Made by a program: the position numbers and the translations under genes. The notes below the pieces were generated by a model. It was not told the DNA's origin, ran no database searches, and saw only the letters and a list, made by a program, of their open reading frames with translations. This document shows, piece after piece, positions 25,211-36,259 of a DNA stretch of 40,942 nucleotides. The first letter of the stretch is position 1. Each line of letters begins with the position of its first letter. The stretch is taken from positions 711,732 through 752,673 of the forward strand of contig BCIH01000006.1 in NCBI GenBank assembly GCA_002897115.2, given 5' to 3'. The DNA comes from Prototheca cutis (lineage: Eukaryota; Chlorophyta; Trebouxiophyceae; Chlorellales; Chlorellaceae).

Positions 25211-26177
25211 CATGGAGGACTGTCTCATATCTTCAGAGCTGACATGCCTGGTGGCCCTCTGGCGCAGCAGCCCCCAGGATTGCACCCTCCTTTCAAGAAA
25301 AGTCGAAGCCCCTCCCCAGACAGACTTCTTACCTGTCCTGTGAACAGCGGAGTCTGGATGTTGAGGTCCCAGAAGCGGACGGTGGAGTCGCCCGATCCAC
25401 TGACGAGGCGCTTGCCATCCGGGCTGAAATTGACAGATAGCACCGAATCTGAGTGCCCAGCCATGGTGGCGGAGCATCGGGACACGGGGCGGACGCGGAA
25501 CAGCGCCTGGGGCTGGTACACCACGCGCAGCACACGCTCGATGGATGTCTGCATTGCCCATTGGGGTTGGGGTATATGTGTGTGTGTATTGTGTGTGGAA
25601 GAGTAGGTTGGTGAGGGTTCTGAACACGAGATCTTTGGTATGGTGCCACCCATGCATGAATGCATGCATGCATCCAAACACGCCTCTGCTCAGTCAAAAT
25701 TGTCCTGCCTTGTGCTGGAGGAGGTGCGCTCCAAGTTCTTGGACCAGTTCCTGGTCATCAATCTGAAAGGTGTAGGGAACGCGTTCACCGTCTTCCCCAT
25801 GCAGCAGTTTGTTCAACAGCTGCTCAAGCTGCGGTTGGCCAACGTTCGTCGGGATGTCCAGCTGCGGCCCTGCACAGCGGTGGTGTCAACAGCGCAACAG
25901 GCCCTTTTATGGAACTGTGGAGACAATTCGACTCGACATCGTCTCAGGGAGTGTGGCCCCCAGGGGGTAAATCCAAACCCTGTTGTAAGGCAGGAAACGC
26001 TCTGTCACATGAACGTAATAAAGCAAACCACCGTCTGGGTTGGAAGGCCCCCCCGCCACTGCAACCACCAAACACACCTGTGACCTCTCCCTCCCGGGAC
26101 TGGAACTGAATGACGACATTTGCTGCGATGGGTTCCTCCTCATGCGAGGTTTTGCGCTGCTTTGCCGGGGGAGGCAT
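23636..26177 (-). CDS. NLE1: Notchless homolog, WD40 60S-assembly factor
   Basis: Exons are 26078-26177, 25709-25869, 25333-25548, 25048-25173, 24800-24918, 24440-24577 and 23636-24221, giving 481 residues, the usual length. The N-terminal NLE (ubiquitin-like) domain shows [19 protein letters not shown]; in yeast Rsa4 a Glu in this domain binds the MIDAS of the AAA ATPase Rea1/Midasin. Eight WD40 repeats follow, including [64 protein letters not shown] and [11 protein letters not shown] at the end. Rea1 pulls on Rsa4 to release assembly factors from pre-60S particles. Intron 2 is GC-AG (AAG|GCAGGA). It is head-to-head with RIO2, a 40S maturation factor. Confidence 0.96.
25174..25332 (-). repeat. 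NLE1 intron 3 with GT dinucleotide repeat
   Basis: On the plus strand an uninterrupted (GT)n run covers about 25181-25210. On the coding strand it reads as (AC)n directly before the acceptor AATAG, in the position of the polypyrimidine tract. Confidence 0.85.
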
Positions 26178-26611
26178 GGCGCCCGCTGCTGTTCCTCGTT
26201 CTTGCCGCACAGGGCCGGCAGCCCGTCGGCCCTCGTCCACCCCTCGACAAGCGGGAGTCACTTCAGAACGCCTCCCTGCCCCATGCACATGCCTTACATG
26301 CCTATGTTTATATTGTAAAAATGACATACACATCATCTGGGGTGCCAGGCTCAGATAACTTGCGTCACATGGCTTTCTCTGCAGCGCATGAACGGCTTGA
26401 ACTGATGCCGGCGCCCTGCCGCTCGACTGGGACCATCCCCCAATGCATGGCGGAACGAAGCGAAAGAGTCACTGCTTCGAAGCGCCCTGATGCCTGGCAA
26501 GGGCAAACTTGTATGCGTTGAAAGGCATAGAATTTCAATAAACCATTGCATGTGGTAGTTTGGAGTGGTGGAGAGGGCGCCGGAACACCTGCCTCTCACG
26601 AGGCCGACACC
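26178..26611. promoter_or_regulatory. Divergent promoter region between NLE1 and RIO2
   Basis: 434 bp separate the start codons of two ribosome-assembly genes. Both promoters must lie here, so a shared bidirectional control region is likely. I see no certain known motif. Confidence 0.5.
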
Positions 26612-29600
26612 ATGAAGCTCGATGTCAACGTACTTCGATATCTGAGCAAGGATGACTTTCGCGTGCTCACTGCGGTGGAGATGGGGCAGAAGAACGTGGG
26701 TATAGATTCGTGTGATAGCTTTCCCAGCGGCATGCCTGTAGCCAGGGAGGCCGATTTGTTGGTGGGGGCCCTCAGCAGCTTTAGACTCCGCCAGGGCCGC
26801 GCCCGACTCAATCCCACTGCCACTGCCCAACCTACCTCTGCAGCACGAGATTGTGCCGGCCAGCCTCGTGGACACAATTGCCCGTCTGAAGTGCGCGGGT
26901 TGGAACTCTATGTTAGGGCGGGAATTCATGTGGTCTTGGGTGAGAAAGTCGCTTTAACATGTGTGGGTGGGAGAGGTCCAAGAGCATCCCTCGTCCCCCC
27001 TCCCCATCTCCAGGCACGGTGGCACACACAAGTGCCTGAAGGAGCTTCTCAGGCACAAGCTCGTGCACCACGAATCCAAAAAGTGCGCATCCGTAGGGCG
27101 TTCAGGGGTTGATGCTGCTGTTTGTCTATGCCAGCGGCAGTTACTGTTGATCGTGCATGCACGTTGGCAAACACACAGGCAGCACCACTTTCCACCCTGC
27201 AAGTTTACGCAACCCAAACAATCCCCCGTGCAGGTATGATGGCTATCGACTGACGAGCATGGGCTATGACTTCCTGGCCATCAAGACCCTGACCAACCGC
27301 GGATCGATGAGCAGCGTGGGACGCAAGGCAAGAACTGAGGCCTGGTCGTTTCGGGGGTTCTATGGCTATGTATCGTCGTTTTCCTGCTCATACATGTACA
27401 TCAACGCACACATTGATAATCTCCCTCTCCCGCACGCACAAAAACACTCACAGATTGGTGTTGGCAAGGAGGCAGACATCTATGAAGTTGCTGACGATGA
27501 TGGCAACCGGATGTGCCTCAAGCTGCACCGACTGGGCCGGACGTCCTTCCGTGCCATCAAGTCCAAGCGTGATTACCTCAGGCAGGGCAGCCATTACTCA
27601 TGGCTCTACCTGTCCCGCCTGTCGGCTGTCAAGGAGTTTGCCTTTATGCAAGCACTGGGCAAGCGTGGGCTGCCCGTACCCGAGGCCATCGACCAGAACC
27701 GGCACGCCGTCCTCATGTCCCTCGTGGACGCCTTTCCCCTCTGCCAGGTACAGCAACCGGGTCTAGATGGCTGCTGTTTGTACTGGTCAGGAGCATGGCG
27801 ATACAGTTGGAATGTACAAGGCGTGTCGGCGAGCACGGATATGTTGCCATGTGTTTTGGTACCCTGCCTGCAATCTCGCCGGACCACGACAGCAACAAGC
27901 CTGACAAGAAACATTACTACACAGATTCGGACGCTGGCACGCCCTGCGTTCGTATACACCGAGTTGATCAACTTGATGGAGCGTCTGGCCAAAATGGGGC
28001 TGGTGCACTGCGACTTTAACGAGTTCAACATCCTGGTGCGGGGATTTTCAGTGGGATTTTAGGTGGGCAGGGGGGGTTTTTGGTGGGGAAGTCTGTGACA
28101 GCAACAATTCGCTGTTGTTCTGGGGAGGCAGACATCAGTGCATCGCAATTCACATCATGCTAGCATGCTGCAGATCAATGAGGACGAGGAGGTCACGCTC
28201 ATCGACTTTCCCCAGATGGTCTCGACAAACCATGCCAACGCTGACGTGAGTGAGCGGGTGATGTGTTCAAAGGGGGTTATCACTGTGCCCACCTTGTGCT
28301 GGGGCCCGTTCGCTTGATCGAAAAGGTTGCAGAGACCCTCGGGCAACGGTTTTGGCAACCTTTCTGATCATGGAGGAATGGATGGAGACCTGCTCATGGC
28401 CAAATGATCATGCCCCTTGCGTCAAAAATAAAATTCATCACACGCTCACCCCCCATCGCCTGCAGGAGCTGTTTGAGCGGGATGTTGACTGCCTGATTCG
28501 GTTCTTCTCCAAAAAACTGGGCTACGTGCCCTCCATGGACCCCGACCTGGCCCGCGTCCGCCCAGACTTCCAGGTTTGCTGATTTCGTGGGTTTCTCGAT
28601 TTGCCTGAGAATGACACGTCGTGCATCATATCCGGGCGGGTGCTTTTGCATGGGTACGCCATCTCTATGACGGAGCAGAATCTGCCAACTTTTCCGACGG
28701 GAGATTGCATCACTCCCCCTCCCATGCACCCACAAACATGGACATATACAGTTGGCGGCGCCGTCGACGGGGGACCTGGATGCAGAGCTGAGGGCCAGTG
28801 GCTTCAAGCGTGAGCACCAAAAAGTACTGGAAAGGTGCGACCATATTGTGGAGGATGGGGTGCTGATGGATGTCTGGTCGGTCGCGCAAGGAGGACGCAC
28901 ATGCAACGGTATAAAACATGCACCAAACAAAGCCGATGGGCACCAAGTTGTTGGATCCGGTCAAGATCGGCATTCTCACATGCATTCAAACGCGCCGCAT
29001 GCACACTTGCAGTGTTGCCGAAGAGGAGGACGAGGACGACGAAGCGGGATCCTCCTCCGATGACGAGGAGGAGGATGCATCCAGCGGCGCTACCCCCTCT
29101 GGGGATGAAAGCGACACCGAGGCGTCCGATGCTGAGGGCAGAGCCAGCAGCAGTGACGATGATGCGTCTGGCTCTGAGTCCTCCAGCAGCTCTCGCACCC
29201 GGCCCGCCGCTGGCGAGCGCAGTGAGACGGCGCAAGAGCCTGGGCCCAGCACACCGCAGCCCGAGGCCAATGAGGAGGAAGGAAGTTCGTTGGGTGAGGA
29301 GCAGGATGTTGAAGATGCCAGTCAGAGAATGGAAGATTTGGACATCGCAGCACAGCAGCAGGTATTTCGCGCGCGCGCGCGTGTGTGTGTGGAGGGAGGG
29401 GGGGACCTTCAATGTCATCGTTTGACGTCCAACATTTTTGTGTGCATGCTAGCGGGAGCGTCGTCCGGGGCCAGATCTGGCTGTATTTTTCTCTAGGAGA
29501 AGGGGAGAACGCCTGCATTGCATAGCGGTAACCCTCCTTCACTTCCGATCCAGCAGTACATCTGCCTGTCTGACCCTTCGAATCCACAGGCTGTCGCCGA

Positions 29601-29736
29601 GAAGCTCCGAATGCAGCAGAAGAAAGCAGCNCGCAAGGCGGCCATGGCCAGCGCTTCCCGGAACGCGATGAAAGGGAGGAACAAGGGAAAGAGAAGGAAT
29701 GAGGGCGGTGGCGGCGGCGGCATCAACTGGGGCTGA
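26612..29736 (+). CDS. RIO2: RIO2 atypical kinase/ATPase, 40S maturation factor
   Basis: Twelve exons: 26612-26695, 26844-26890, 27014-27082, 27234-27327, 27454-27747, 27925-28035, 28174-28245, 28466-28573, 28752-28834, 29013-29361, 29453-29527 and 29590-29736; 510 residues. It is needed for final cytoplasmic maturation of pre-40S subunits. The winged-helix N-terminus is LRYLSKDDFRVLTAVEMG; the ATP loop is GVGKEADIYEV; LKLHRLGRTSFRAIK carries the conserved Lys; the catalytic loop is HCDFNEFNIL (Asp226, Asn231); the metal-binding Asp244 is in LIDFPQMVST. Exon 10 encodes an acidic, Ser-rich region and the C-terminus is basic (KGRNKGKRR) ending in a Gly run. Intron 4 is GC-AG (AAG|GCAAGA). One base in the last exon is unresolved (29631), leaving one residue unknown. 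Confidence 0.96.
29369..29390 (+). repeat. Alternating CG/TG tract in RIO2 intron 10
   Basis: A run of CG dinucleotides followed by TG dinucleotides starts a few bases inside the intron. Such alternating purine-pyrimidine DNA is prone to adopt the Z form; no function is implied by the sequence. Confidence 0.7.
29631..29631. other. Unresolved base in RIO2 last exon
   Basis: One N leaves a single residue undetermined in the basic C-terminal region. Confidence 0.95.
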
Positions 29737-30177
29737 CAATGACCATGGTTCGTTCGTTGTGACTTTATAGGCTGGGTGCCTGGCATGAAATACCCCAGCC
29801 GGCTAAACAGCTTCTTCTGGCTGGCAGTTCAACAACCTCAATGTGGGTTACAGCAAGAAGAATGCCAGTGCAATACAACCTGGCAAACTGGGCGAATGGG
29901 CCCTTGCAAGATAGGGAGGCAAATTTTGGGTCATGGTCATGAGCGGAGTCATTGGGAATCAGTGCAAGGGAGGATCGGAATCAGGACCACATATACGCAC
30001 ATCCTCGCACATTTGCTGTTGAGAAGAAAAAAACTGCCTTCGGCTGGAGGCATGATACATTCATTGTATGGTACATGCATTTGCAAGGAGCGCACTGTCA
30101 AGCAAGAGTTCGATGAAAAAGGGGCCCAGAGGGGTCGTGAGAACACTACGACGAGTGCACCCTGCCGATGGGGGGGA
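29737..30177. other. Convergent 3' region between RIO2 and TCP11
   Basis: About 440 bp of presumed 3' UTR sequence for both genes. No coding frame or repeat is recognised. Confidence 0.5.
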
Positions 30178-33100
30178 TTATTCTGCCTGCACCCGGGCAT
30201 CGGCTGACAGTGCCGGGTCGTCCACCAATGCCTCGAGCCACGGTCCAAAGGCGCGCTGCACAACGCCGGCAACCCCTTCCAGCGACGCTGCCAGTTCAGT
30301 GACCTCGCCCAAAAGCTCGGCAGCGCCGCAGCGTGCCAGCGCCGCCTGCGCTGGCGCCTGGCCGCGTTCCCCACCCACCAGCAGCAAACTGAGTGCATGC
30401 ACCAGTCCTGAGGTCAGCGCCTGTGGCGTGTGGGCAAGGCAGTGGTGGTGTAAGGGGGGAGATTGCGCAGGCATCGACCGGGGCCGCAGCTATGTTGCTC
30501 CTTTTCATGGCCATATGGAAACAAGCAGCAGCAATCACACCCCGGTCAAAGACATGCCAGGACCCATGACTAGAAACCCCCCTTTTTATATTCTTTCGAA
30601 AAACAAAATACAGTCCATCTCTCCCCCTCACCCGCATGGGCGCGCCGTTCCGTGCAACAAAGCGCTGAAGCGCCGTCTGCGCCGACTGCAGTTCGTCTGG
30701 CGAGGTGGGATCGCCGCCAGACATCTCGACCAACACCTCGCAAATGCCGTCCAGCCCCATCGACTCGTCCGCCAGCAGAACCCGCAGCTTCGGTATGGCT
30801 TCTTTCGTTGCCGACACCGTGCGACGTGGAATGGCTGCAGAGCCAGTCCCCGAAGGAGCGGCGGAATTCCTCGCTGAAACAGCTGACTCAGCAGCCTGAC
30901 GCTTGGACTGCAGTACCAGCAGGCAAGCGGTCAGCACGAGCAGTTGCTGGAAGCTGGACTGCGCCGCAGCCAGCCGTGCACGGTCAAATGCCAGCACTTC
31001 TGGCAGCACCGATGGTGGGCGTGCAGAGGAGGCTGCTGCATCAGCAATGCCAGGAGATGGACTGCCAGTCATAATGGGTGCATCCTGGGCCACCAGTTCT
31101 GCAAGGCCCGCGCGCAGCATGGCCCTCCAGCCTTCAAACGGTGGTGATGTTGCACTCGGCGGGCTGGGCGATCGCCGGCCGCCGGAGGCACTGTCGACGA
31201 CGCGCCCAGTGGCAGGTCCCATACCCGGCGCCGCCCGGCCAGCCACCATCCGCGCCGGCAGCGCCTGCCGCTCGCATGCTTGGTTGATGGCCTGCTGCTT
31301 TTGCTCAGCAGAAGAACGCATCCCAGGCGCCGCCAATAGCTGGGCGCCGATAGCCGTGCTCCGCACGGCGGCGACCGCCAGCCAGGCAGCCGTGTGCGGC
31401 AACCGCCGGCGCGTCTCACCGTTGGACACACCACCCTCCGCCCCATCATCGCTTTCCACTCCACCAGGGCCAAACAGTGCTGCAGCCCTGCTGCGGCGGT
31501 AGGGCACACGGCCCAGGGCATCGGGGCGTGCCAGCCGTCGCCGCGCATACCCAGCCACGCCCTCGGGCGCCGTGCTTTCCAGAGCGGCGACGACGGCAGC
31601 CAGCTGCGCGTTGGCCAGGTAGACACGCGCCACTCGCAGCTGCGCGCACAGCACCCGCAGCGCCGCCACCAGCAAGGCCGTGTTGCTGTTGTCGCTACTG
31701 TCACTGTTGTTGTTGCCATCTTCTGCATCTGGCGCCGCTCCCACAGCAGTAGCAGCCCGAGAGAGGGCATCCAGACCTTCCTGAGCGGCGTCGCGGAGTT
31801 CACCAGTGGGCAAGAGTTCCTGGGCCCAGCGCAGGAGCCCCAGCACGGGGCCCACCATGTCGCCCCTCCCTAAAAGCACCCGCAGTGCTTCGGGCGTCAG
31901 CTGATCCGCCACTACAGATGCCAGCGCACTGCCCGGCTCCACCGCCGCCTCGAGTTCGGCACCCTGCTCCTGCAGCAACGCCAGCACGCGCTCCCGGGCA
32001 GCATCGCCCCCGCCCCGCTCCAGATCCGACTGCACCGCAGCCCAAAACACATCGGTAGCAAGCGCCCGCAGCCGGTCCACATGCAGGACCCCCGCACCGC
32101 CAGCCAGTGCCACTCGCCGCTGCGAGGTGTCTTGCCAGGTTGTCTGAGAATGTCCGGGACTGACTGCACCGGGACCATTGGTCGACGGAGAATGTGCCCC
32201 CGTGATGACTGGCATGCATTTGGCCGTACTAGAGTCCTCCTCCCTGATGGGTGACCCATCCTGTAGCCCCCTGCTGCAGCGACAGAGCTCGTGCCTCCAG
32301 GCCTGCTCGACCTCTTCACTTGGCAGGCGCCAACGTGGGTCGTGCAGGAGGTGCCAGATCAGCGACAAGTTCGGATCGCCTTCCGCCAGTGCATCGGGGT
32401 CAAATACCGCGGCGAAAGTGTTGTGAGACCCGTCCATGGGAGCTGACAGCGCAGGGGACGCAGGCGTTGGCTTTCCAGCCTTCGGCGACATCTGTCCATT
32501 ATTGGTTCCTTCGCGAGCAGCTGCCTCTGGAAAGGATGACGACACAGCAGCCACGCCCGGGACCTGCGCCACCTCTGGGCCCCGCTCGCCATCGCCTCCT
32601 TCTTCGTCCAGGCCTGCGCCGAGCTGCTGTGATACGGCTTCCAGCACAGCCTCCATCCGCCGGACACCTTGCTCCCCCGCCAGGCGGCGGACCTTGTCAG
32701 TGATGTGCGCAATGTCGCGCCGCGCGGCGGCCACGACCTCGGCCACGTCGTGGGCCGAGCGCGCACGGCCCTGGCGCGCCGCAACCCGCTGGCGCGTGGC
32801 CGACGAAAACAGTGCTGCAGCGGTGCCCACCAGCTGGCTCTCGATCTCGATCGCGTCGGCCGCCTTCCACGCTCCAAAACACTCCAAAAACCGGCCCCAC
32901 GCCACGTCCAGCGTGGAAAACAGAGACGTTGCAGCACGCAAGGTGTGCCCGGGCAGCAGGCCGGCAGCGAGCTGGTCTGCACACGCCCGCAGGGCTGCCA
33001 GAAAACTGCGGGCTGACGTAGTCACATCACGGCCGGCCGCCGTGGCCGCCGCCGAGCCCAGCACGATGGCTGGGTGCGCCACGATCGGCACCGCCGCCAG

Positions 33101-34276
33101 CACCAGCCGTGCCGGGTACCGAGGCAGCGGCGGCTGGCCGGGTGCACCGACGGTTGTTGCGCAGTCCGCTCCAGGACTGCTGCTGCCGCCCAGGTTCGCT
33201 TGGCCCCGGCCCATCGTGGCCAAGACCAACCCATCATGGCAGGGCACACCGGGGACAAACCGTTCGACCAGCGCGGCACAGCGTGCCAGGAGCGCGCCCA
33301 GCGTGCGCAGTGTGCTGGGGTCCGAGAGCCGGGCCGCCAGCGCGTCGAATGCGGGCTCGTGCACCATCATCAGCGAATCCGGGTCGCCACCGGAGGCCTG
33401 GTGCCGTGATGCTGCAGGGCCGCCAGTGGCAGCCGTGGGGGCAGTGGCCTCAGCGCCAGAGCTACCCTCCGCTCCCATGTCCACCGCACCACTCCTCGGC
33501 TGCAGGGGGANATCCAGGGCCAGAAAAGCCAGCGCTTCGGCCTGGCCATACATGCGAGCCCCGCTTCCAGGCCGGGAAGCCTTCTTGTTCGCAGCAGTAG
33601 TGGGAGGGTTGTCAGCCCCAGCATCACACTCGCCACGCATCTCCGGCCCGCGGCAGCCATACTTGGCCACGGGGTGATCGGTTCTTAGGTCCCAGCCCTC
33701 CTCCTCCCTCATGCACCCATGTTCCACAGCACTGGGGGAGTGGCTCAGGCGCTGCTGCGCCGCAGTTTCGCGGGGCCCTGCACCCAGCAGAGCAGCAGCC
33801 GGGGCCGGCGGAGGCACTGGGAGCGGCACAGAGCCCCCGGCGGTGCTCCGAGCCGCAGTCCGCCGCCCCTCCATTGAAGAGAGCTTGCGTTCCAGACGCA
33901 TGCGGGCAGCAGAGCGCCGCTGGGCGAGCCGGGCGGCGGCCGCAGCCACGCGGTGCCGGCAGACCCGCGCCCGGGCGCGGATCGCATCCAGCCGCTCCGC
34001 CCGGTTGGCCTGTGCCTGCGCCAGCCGCTCCTGCATTGTAGTCAGCGTGCCTAAATGTTAACATGTCTGCACAGGTGCCGTTCCAGCCATTCTTTGGTGA
34101 GTGCATGCATTTGCATGGTCCAAGGGAAATCGCCGAATGATTCCATGTCGCAGCAGCACCTTTAGCTGTTCGGCACGCTGCTCCTGGGAGGGCAGCCTGG
34201 AGGCTGCCTCACTGCCCACCGACGCATCCAGACGTCTCTTGGAGTTAAAGGACCGGGTGCGCAGAATCATCTGCAT
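30178..34276 (-). CDS. TCP11: TCP11 (T-complex 11) family protein
   Basis: Exons are 34160-34276, 30632-34030 and 30178-30420, giving 1252 residues. A start at 34348 in the same frame would add 24. The first two exons join to form a long charged helix (EQRAEQLK to ERLAQAQANRAERLD), like the coiled N-terminal part of plant TCP11 proteins. Matches to the Tcp11 domain: FSTLDVAWGRFLECFGAWKA, EIESQLVGTAAALF, DKVRRLAGEQGVRRMEAVL, PNLSLIWHLLHDPRW, and FDRARLAAAQSSFQQLLVLT followed by ACLLVLQ. The last exon ends ELAASLEGVAGVVQRAFGPW. The biochemical role is unknown; animal TCP11 acts in sperm signalling, and plant members are linked to cell division and stress responses. The 3.4-kb Ala/Arg-rich exon is unusual in this intron-dense region. 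One base is unresolved (33511). Confidence 0.85.
33511..33511. other. Unresolved base in TCP11 large exon
   Basis: One N leaves one residue undetermined; the frame continues on both sides. Confidence 0.95.
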
Positions 34277-34348
34277 GGCAAGACGGCACAGACGCGCGCG
34301 TGAGATCCCAAGATCCCTCAGGTTGGCAGAGTGGTCCCAAAGGTTCAT

Positions 34349-34988
34349 TCTCTTATTTCCCAACGAGTGAAATTCCACAACATAGAACATTCATTATGTT
34401 CGTAGAGCGTCAACCTGCACACTGCGGTCAGTCCGCCCAGGCTCCTCTGGGAACCGGACGGAGCGGAGATGCAATGCCTTCCAGGGTGCCAACCTCGCCC
34501 CCACAAACCTGTGCCCACCTTGCGTCGTTCTGCTGCCATGGCCAATTTAATGTCTATTTGATCATGCGTGAAGCTTGTCGAGTGCTCTCGCCACTCCTGC
34601 CATGCCCAGGCTTTCTCGCCGAGGCGGACATCGCAGGCCGAAGCAGCCGCGCCACTCTTTACGCTCAGTAACATGGGTGGTCCCGTCAGTGTACAGGTAT
34701 GGTCATGGCATTACGAAACAATAGGGCTTGAGTATGTGGGAGAGAGAGCCTGGGTTTTTCTCTTCGCCCGGACAAGCCCTTCGATGAAGCTTCGGAAAAA
34801 AGGGTACTTTCGTACCAAACCTCGGGAATCCGACGACGGATTCGTGGGCCTCCCACGCAGTTTCAGATTCGCTCAAGAAACAAAGTTTCCATTGCAAACC
34901 AGGGGACTCCCGGCACCTGTTCAGTGGTACCGAATTCTAGTGGCAAGAGCCTGTTTGGGAATCATATGGGGTGCCGAAATTCGGACAT
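34349..34988. other. Region between TCP11 and the right Fanzor-like locus
   Basis: No coding frame is supported. It contains the TCP11 promoter for minus-strand transcription and the hairpin cluster at 34796-34856, which lies downstream of the Fanzor-like stop. Confidence 0.4.
34796..34856 (-). ncRNA. Three adjacent hairpins plus T-run downstream of right Fanzor-like gene (candidate fRNA)
   Basis: Read on the minus strand, in order: a 5-bp stem 34852-34856/34844-34848 (loop AGG), a perfect 7-bp stem 34837-34843/34826-34832 (loop TCGT), and a 5-bp stem 34812-34816/34803-34807 with a GAAA tetraloop, followed one base later by six T (34796-34801). The cluster starts about 133 nt after the Fanzor-like stop at 34989. 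The stem with a GNRA-type loop followed by a T-run looks like an RNA 3' end, for example a Pol III terminator, but this is inference from sequence only. Confidence 0.35.
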
Positions 34989-35519
34989 TCAAGAAGGGTG
35001 GGAAGCTGTGCGGTGAAGGGCTCGGGCACTTGGGCCGGTCTCCATCGGCTGCAGCGCCACGTAGCGAATGTTCCAGGCCGGGTTGATGTCGCGGTTCCAC
35101 ACCTCGCCACAGTCAGTGCATTGCCGGATAGCATAGTTGTTCCCGACGTTGCCCTGGCGAGATGGTGCCAGGCAATTGGAGCAAACCTGCGGTGTGGTGT
35201 GGTGTGGTGGTGGTAGGGGGGAGGGGGGGGGAGGGTGCGGTGACGGCGAGGGTCCGCGGCGGCGGCAGGTGGGCGGGCGGGCGTGGTGGCAGACCTCGGC
35301 CGAGGTCCGCCTCTCGTGAGCCTCAGGCGGTCCAGCTGGCTGTCCATGGCTGTGCCTTGGGGCCTGGCCAAAGGGGTGCATTGTGGTGGCTCCTGCTCGG
35401 CATAGCGAGTGTTGGGCCGGTGCTGGTGGATGCTGATCCGGCGGCCACCTGTCGGGGGTCCTGTGTTGCGCCTGCAACCCAGACTCCAGCCAACGTTTCT
35501 CCAAGCCCAGGCCATGCAC
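34989..35519 (-). CDS. Fanzor/TnpB-like protein, C-terminal exons (partial)
   Basis: The exon 34989-35186 encodes 65 residues starting VCSNCLAPS, then RQCTDCGEVWNRDINPAWNI. The CxxC-x(n)-CxxC ribbon followed by WNRDIN-x-x-WNI is the zinc-ribbon/RuvC-III block of TnpB and Fanzor proteins, and the NRD aspartate is retained. A GT-AG intron (35187-35294) joins it to an upstream exon ending RRTSAE at 35295, which gives the T-S-x-x-C-x-x-C arrangement seen before the ribbon in this family. The intron is 108 nt with no stop, so retention would keep the frame open up to 35519. I cannot find clear RuvC-I or RuvC-II motifs upstream, so the gene may be a degenerate fragment. The terminal ALHRTASHPS tail is unlike the left-edge copy. 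Confidence 0.5.
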   Translation of the reverse strand: MHGLGLEKRWLESGLQAQHRTPDRWPPDQHPPAPAQHSLCRAGATTMHPFGQAPRHSHGQPAGPPEAHERRTSAEVCHHARPPTCRRRGPSPSPHPPPPSPLPPPHHTTPQVCSNCLAPSRQGNVGNNYAIRQCTDCGEVWNRDINPAWNIRYVALQPMETGPSARALHRTASHPS

Positions 35520-35799
35520 AACCCTCCCCCCTTTTCTGTCCGGTCACGCTTCGTACACCTACGCCGCACTGGGCTTACCTTCCCATCCCAGAAGATCACA
35601 CCATGGAGTACACGGCAGCATTCCCCACACTACCAGACCCCTTTCCCCAGCTTCATACAGGGGGGAGATCACTTCTACAATACATGCCTTGTATACTGGG
35701 TAACGAGCTACGAGTGTGGTGAGCACACAGCAATCAGTCTTCTCTGTGCTCTGAGTCGAGCGGTTTCGAAAATGGGTATGGCCTGGCATGAGTAACCGC

Positions 35800-35880
35800 G
35801 TTGCCACGTACCAAGTGTTCCACGCCGCATTGATGTCCCCATCGCTGCCGCGCAGCTGCCATGGTCTGATGTATCACCAA
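35800..35880 (-). pseudogene. Decayed second copy of the RuvC-III block
   Basis: On the minus strand this reads GDINAAWNTWYVA, matching RDINPAWNIRYVA of the neighbouring copy; the DNA at 35805-35835 aligns visibly with 35058-35088. Around it the ribbon cysteines are lost, the NRD motif is changed to DGD, and an in-frame TGA precedes the block. It is therefore a relic, not a working gene. Confidence 0.5.
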
Positions 35881-35991
35881 CTTGTCACTGGGGAGCATTG
35901 GAACCTGAAGCTTTTCGGACCTATCGTAAGCTGGGCAGCAACATAAAACCGGTTACACCCCTCGCTCTCTGTCCATTTTGAAAAATATTGT

Positions 35992-36031
35992 CGACCGGAC
36001 CAGGTGCACACCAAAGCACCTGGTCCGGTCG
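35992..36031. repeat. Perfect 16-bp inverted repeat
   Basis: Arms 35992-36007 (CGACCGGACCAGGTGC) and 36016-36031 are exact reverse complements around an 8-nt loop. It sits within the Fanzor-like relic region. Confidence 0.95.
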
Positions 36032-36259
36032 CCGCCTGTGGCATCCCATCGACCGGGGCAGTCACAAAATAGGCCCGAGCCGACGACGGGTGCAACAACC
36101 CACCCTTCGGGTCCATTCTGACCAGGTGGGTGTGCGATAGGAATTCCTGGTTGACCAGTCGGGCATTTGCTCGGTGTGTATGTGTGCGCGAGGGAACAGA
36201 AAGCAGGGTGGGAGATGACCCCTTGGCGTGGGGGCCATCGGTCGCGCGGGCGGTGTGAT

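Noticed and set aside
32436..33677. Long plus-strand frame of over 400 codons opposite TCP11
   Set aside because: It is antisense to a recognisable protein and results from high GC and the Ala/Arg-rich coding strand; no motif of its own.
36160..36220. Frames around the MFS 3' flank as extra transporter exons
   Set aside because: The transporter model already ends in a stop at 37322 with matching family C-terminus.
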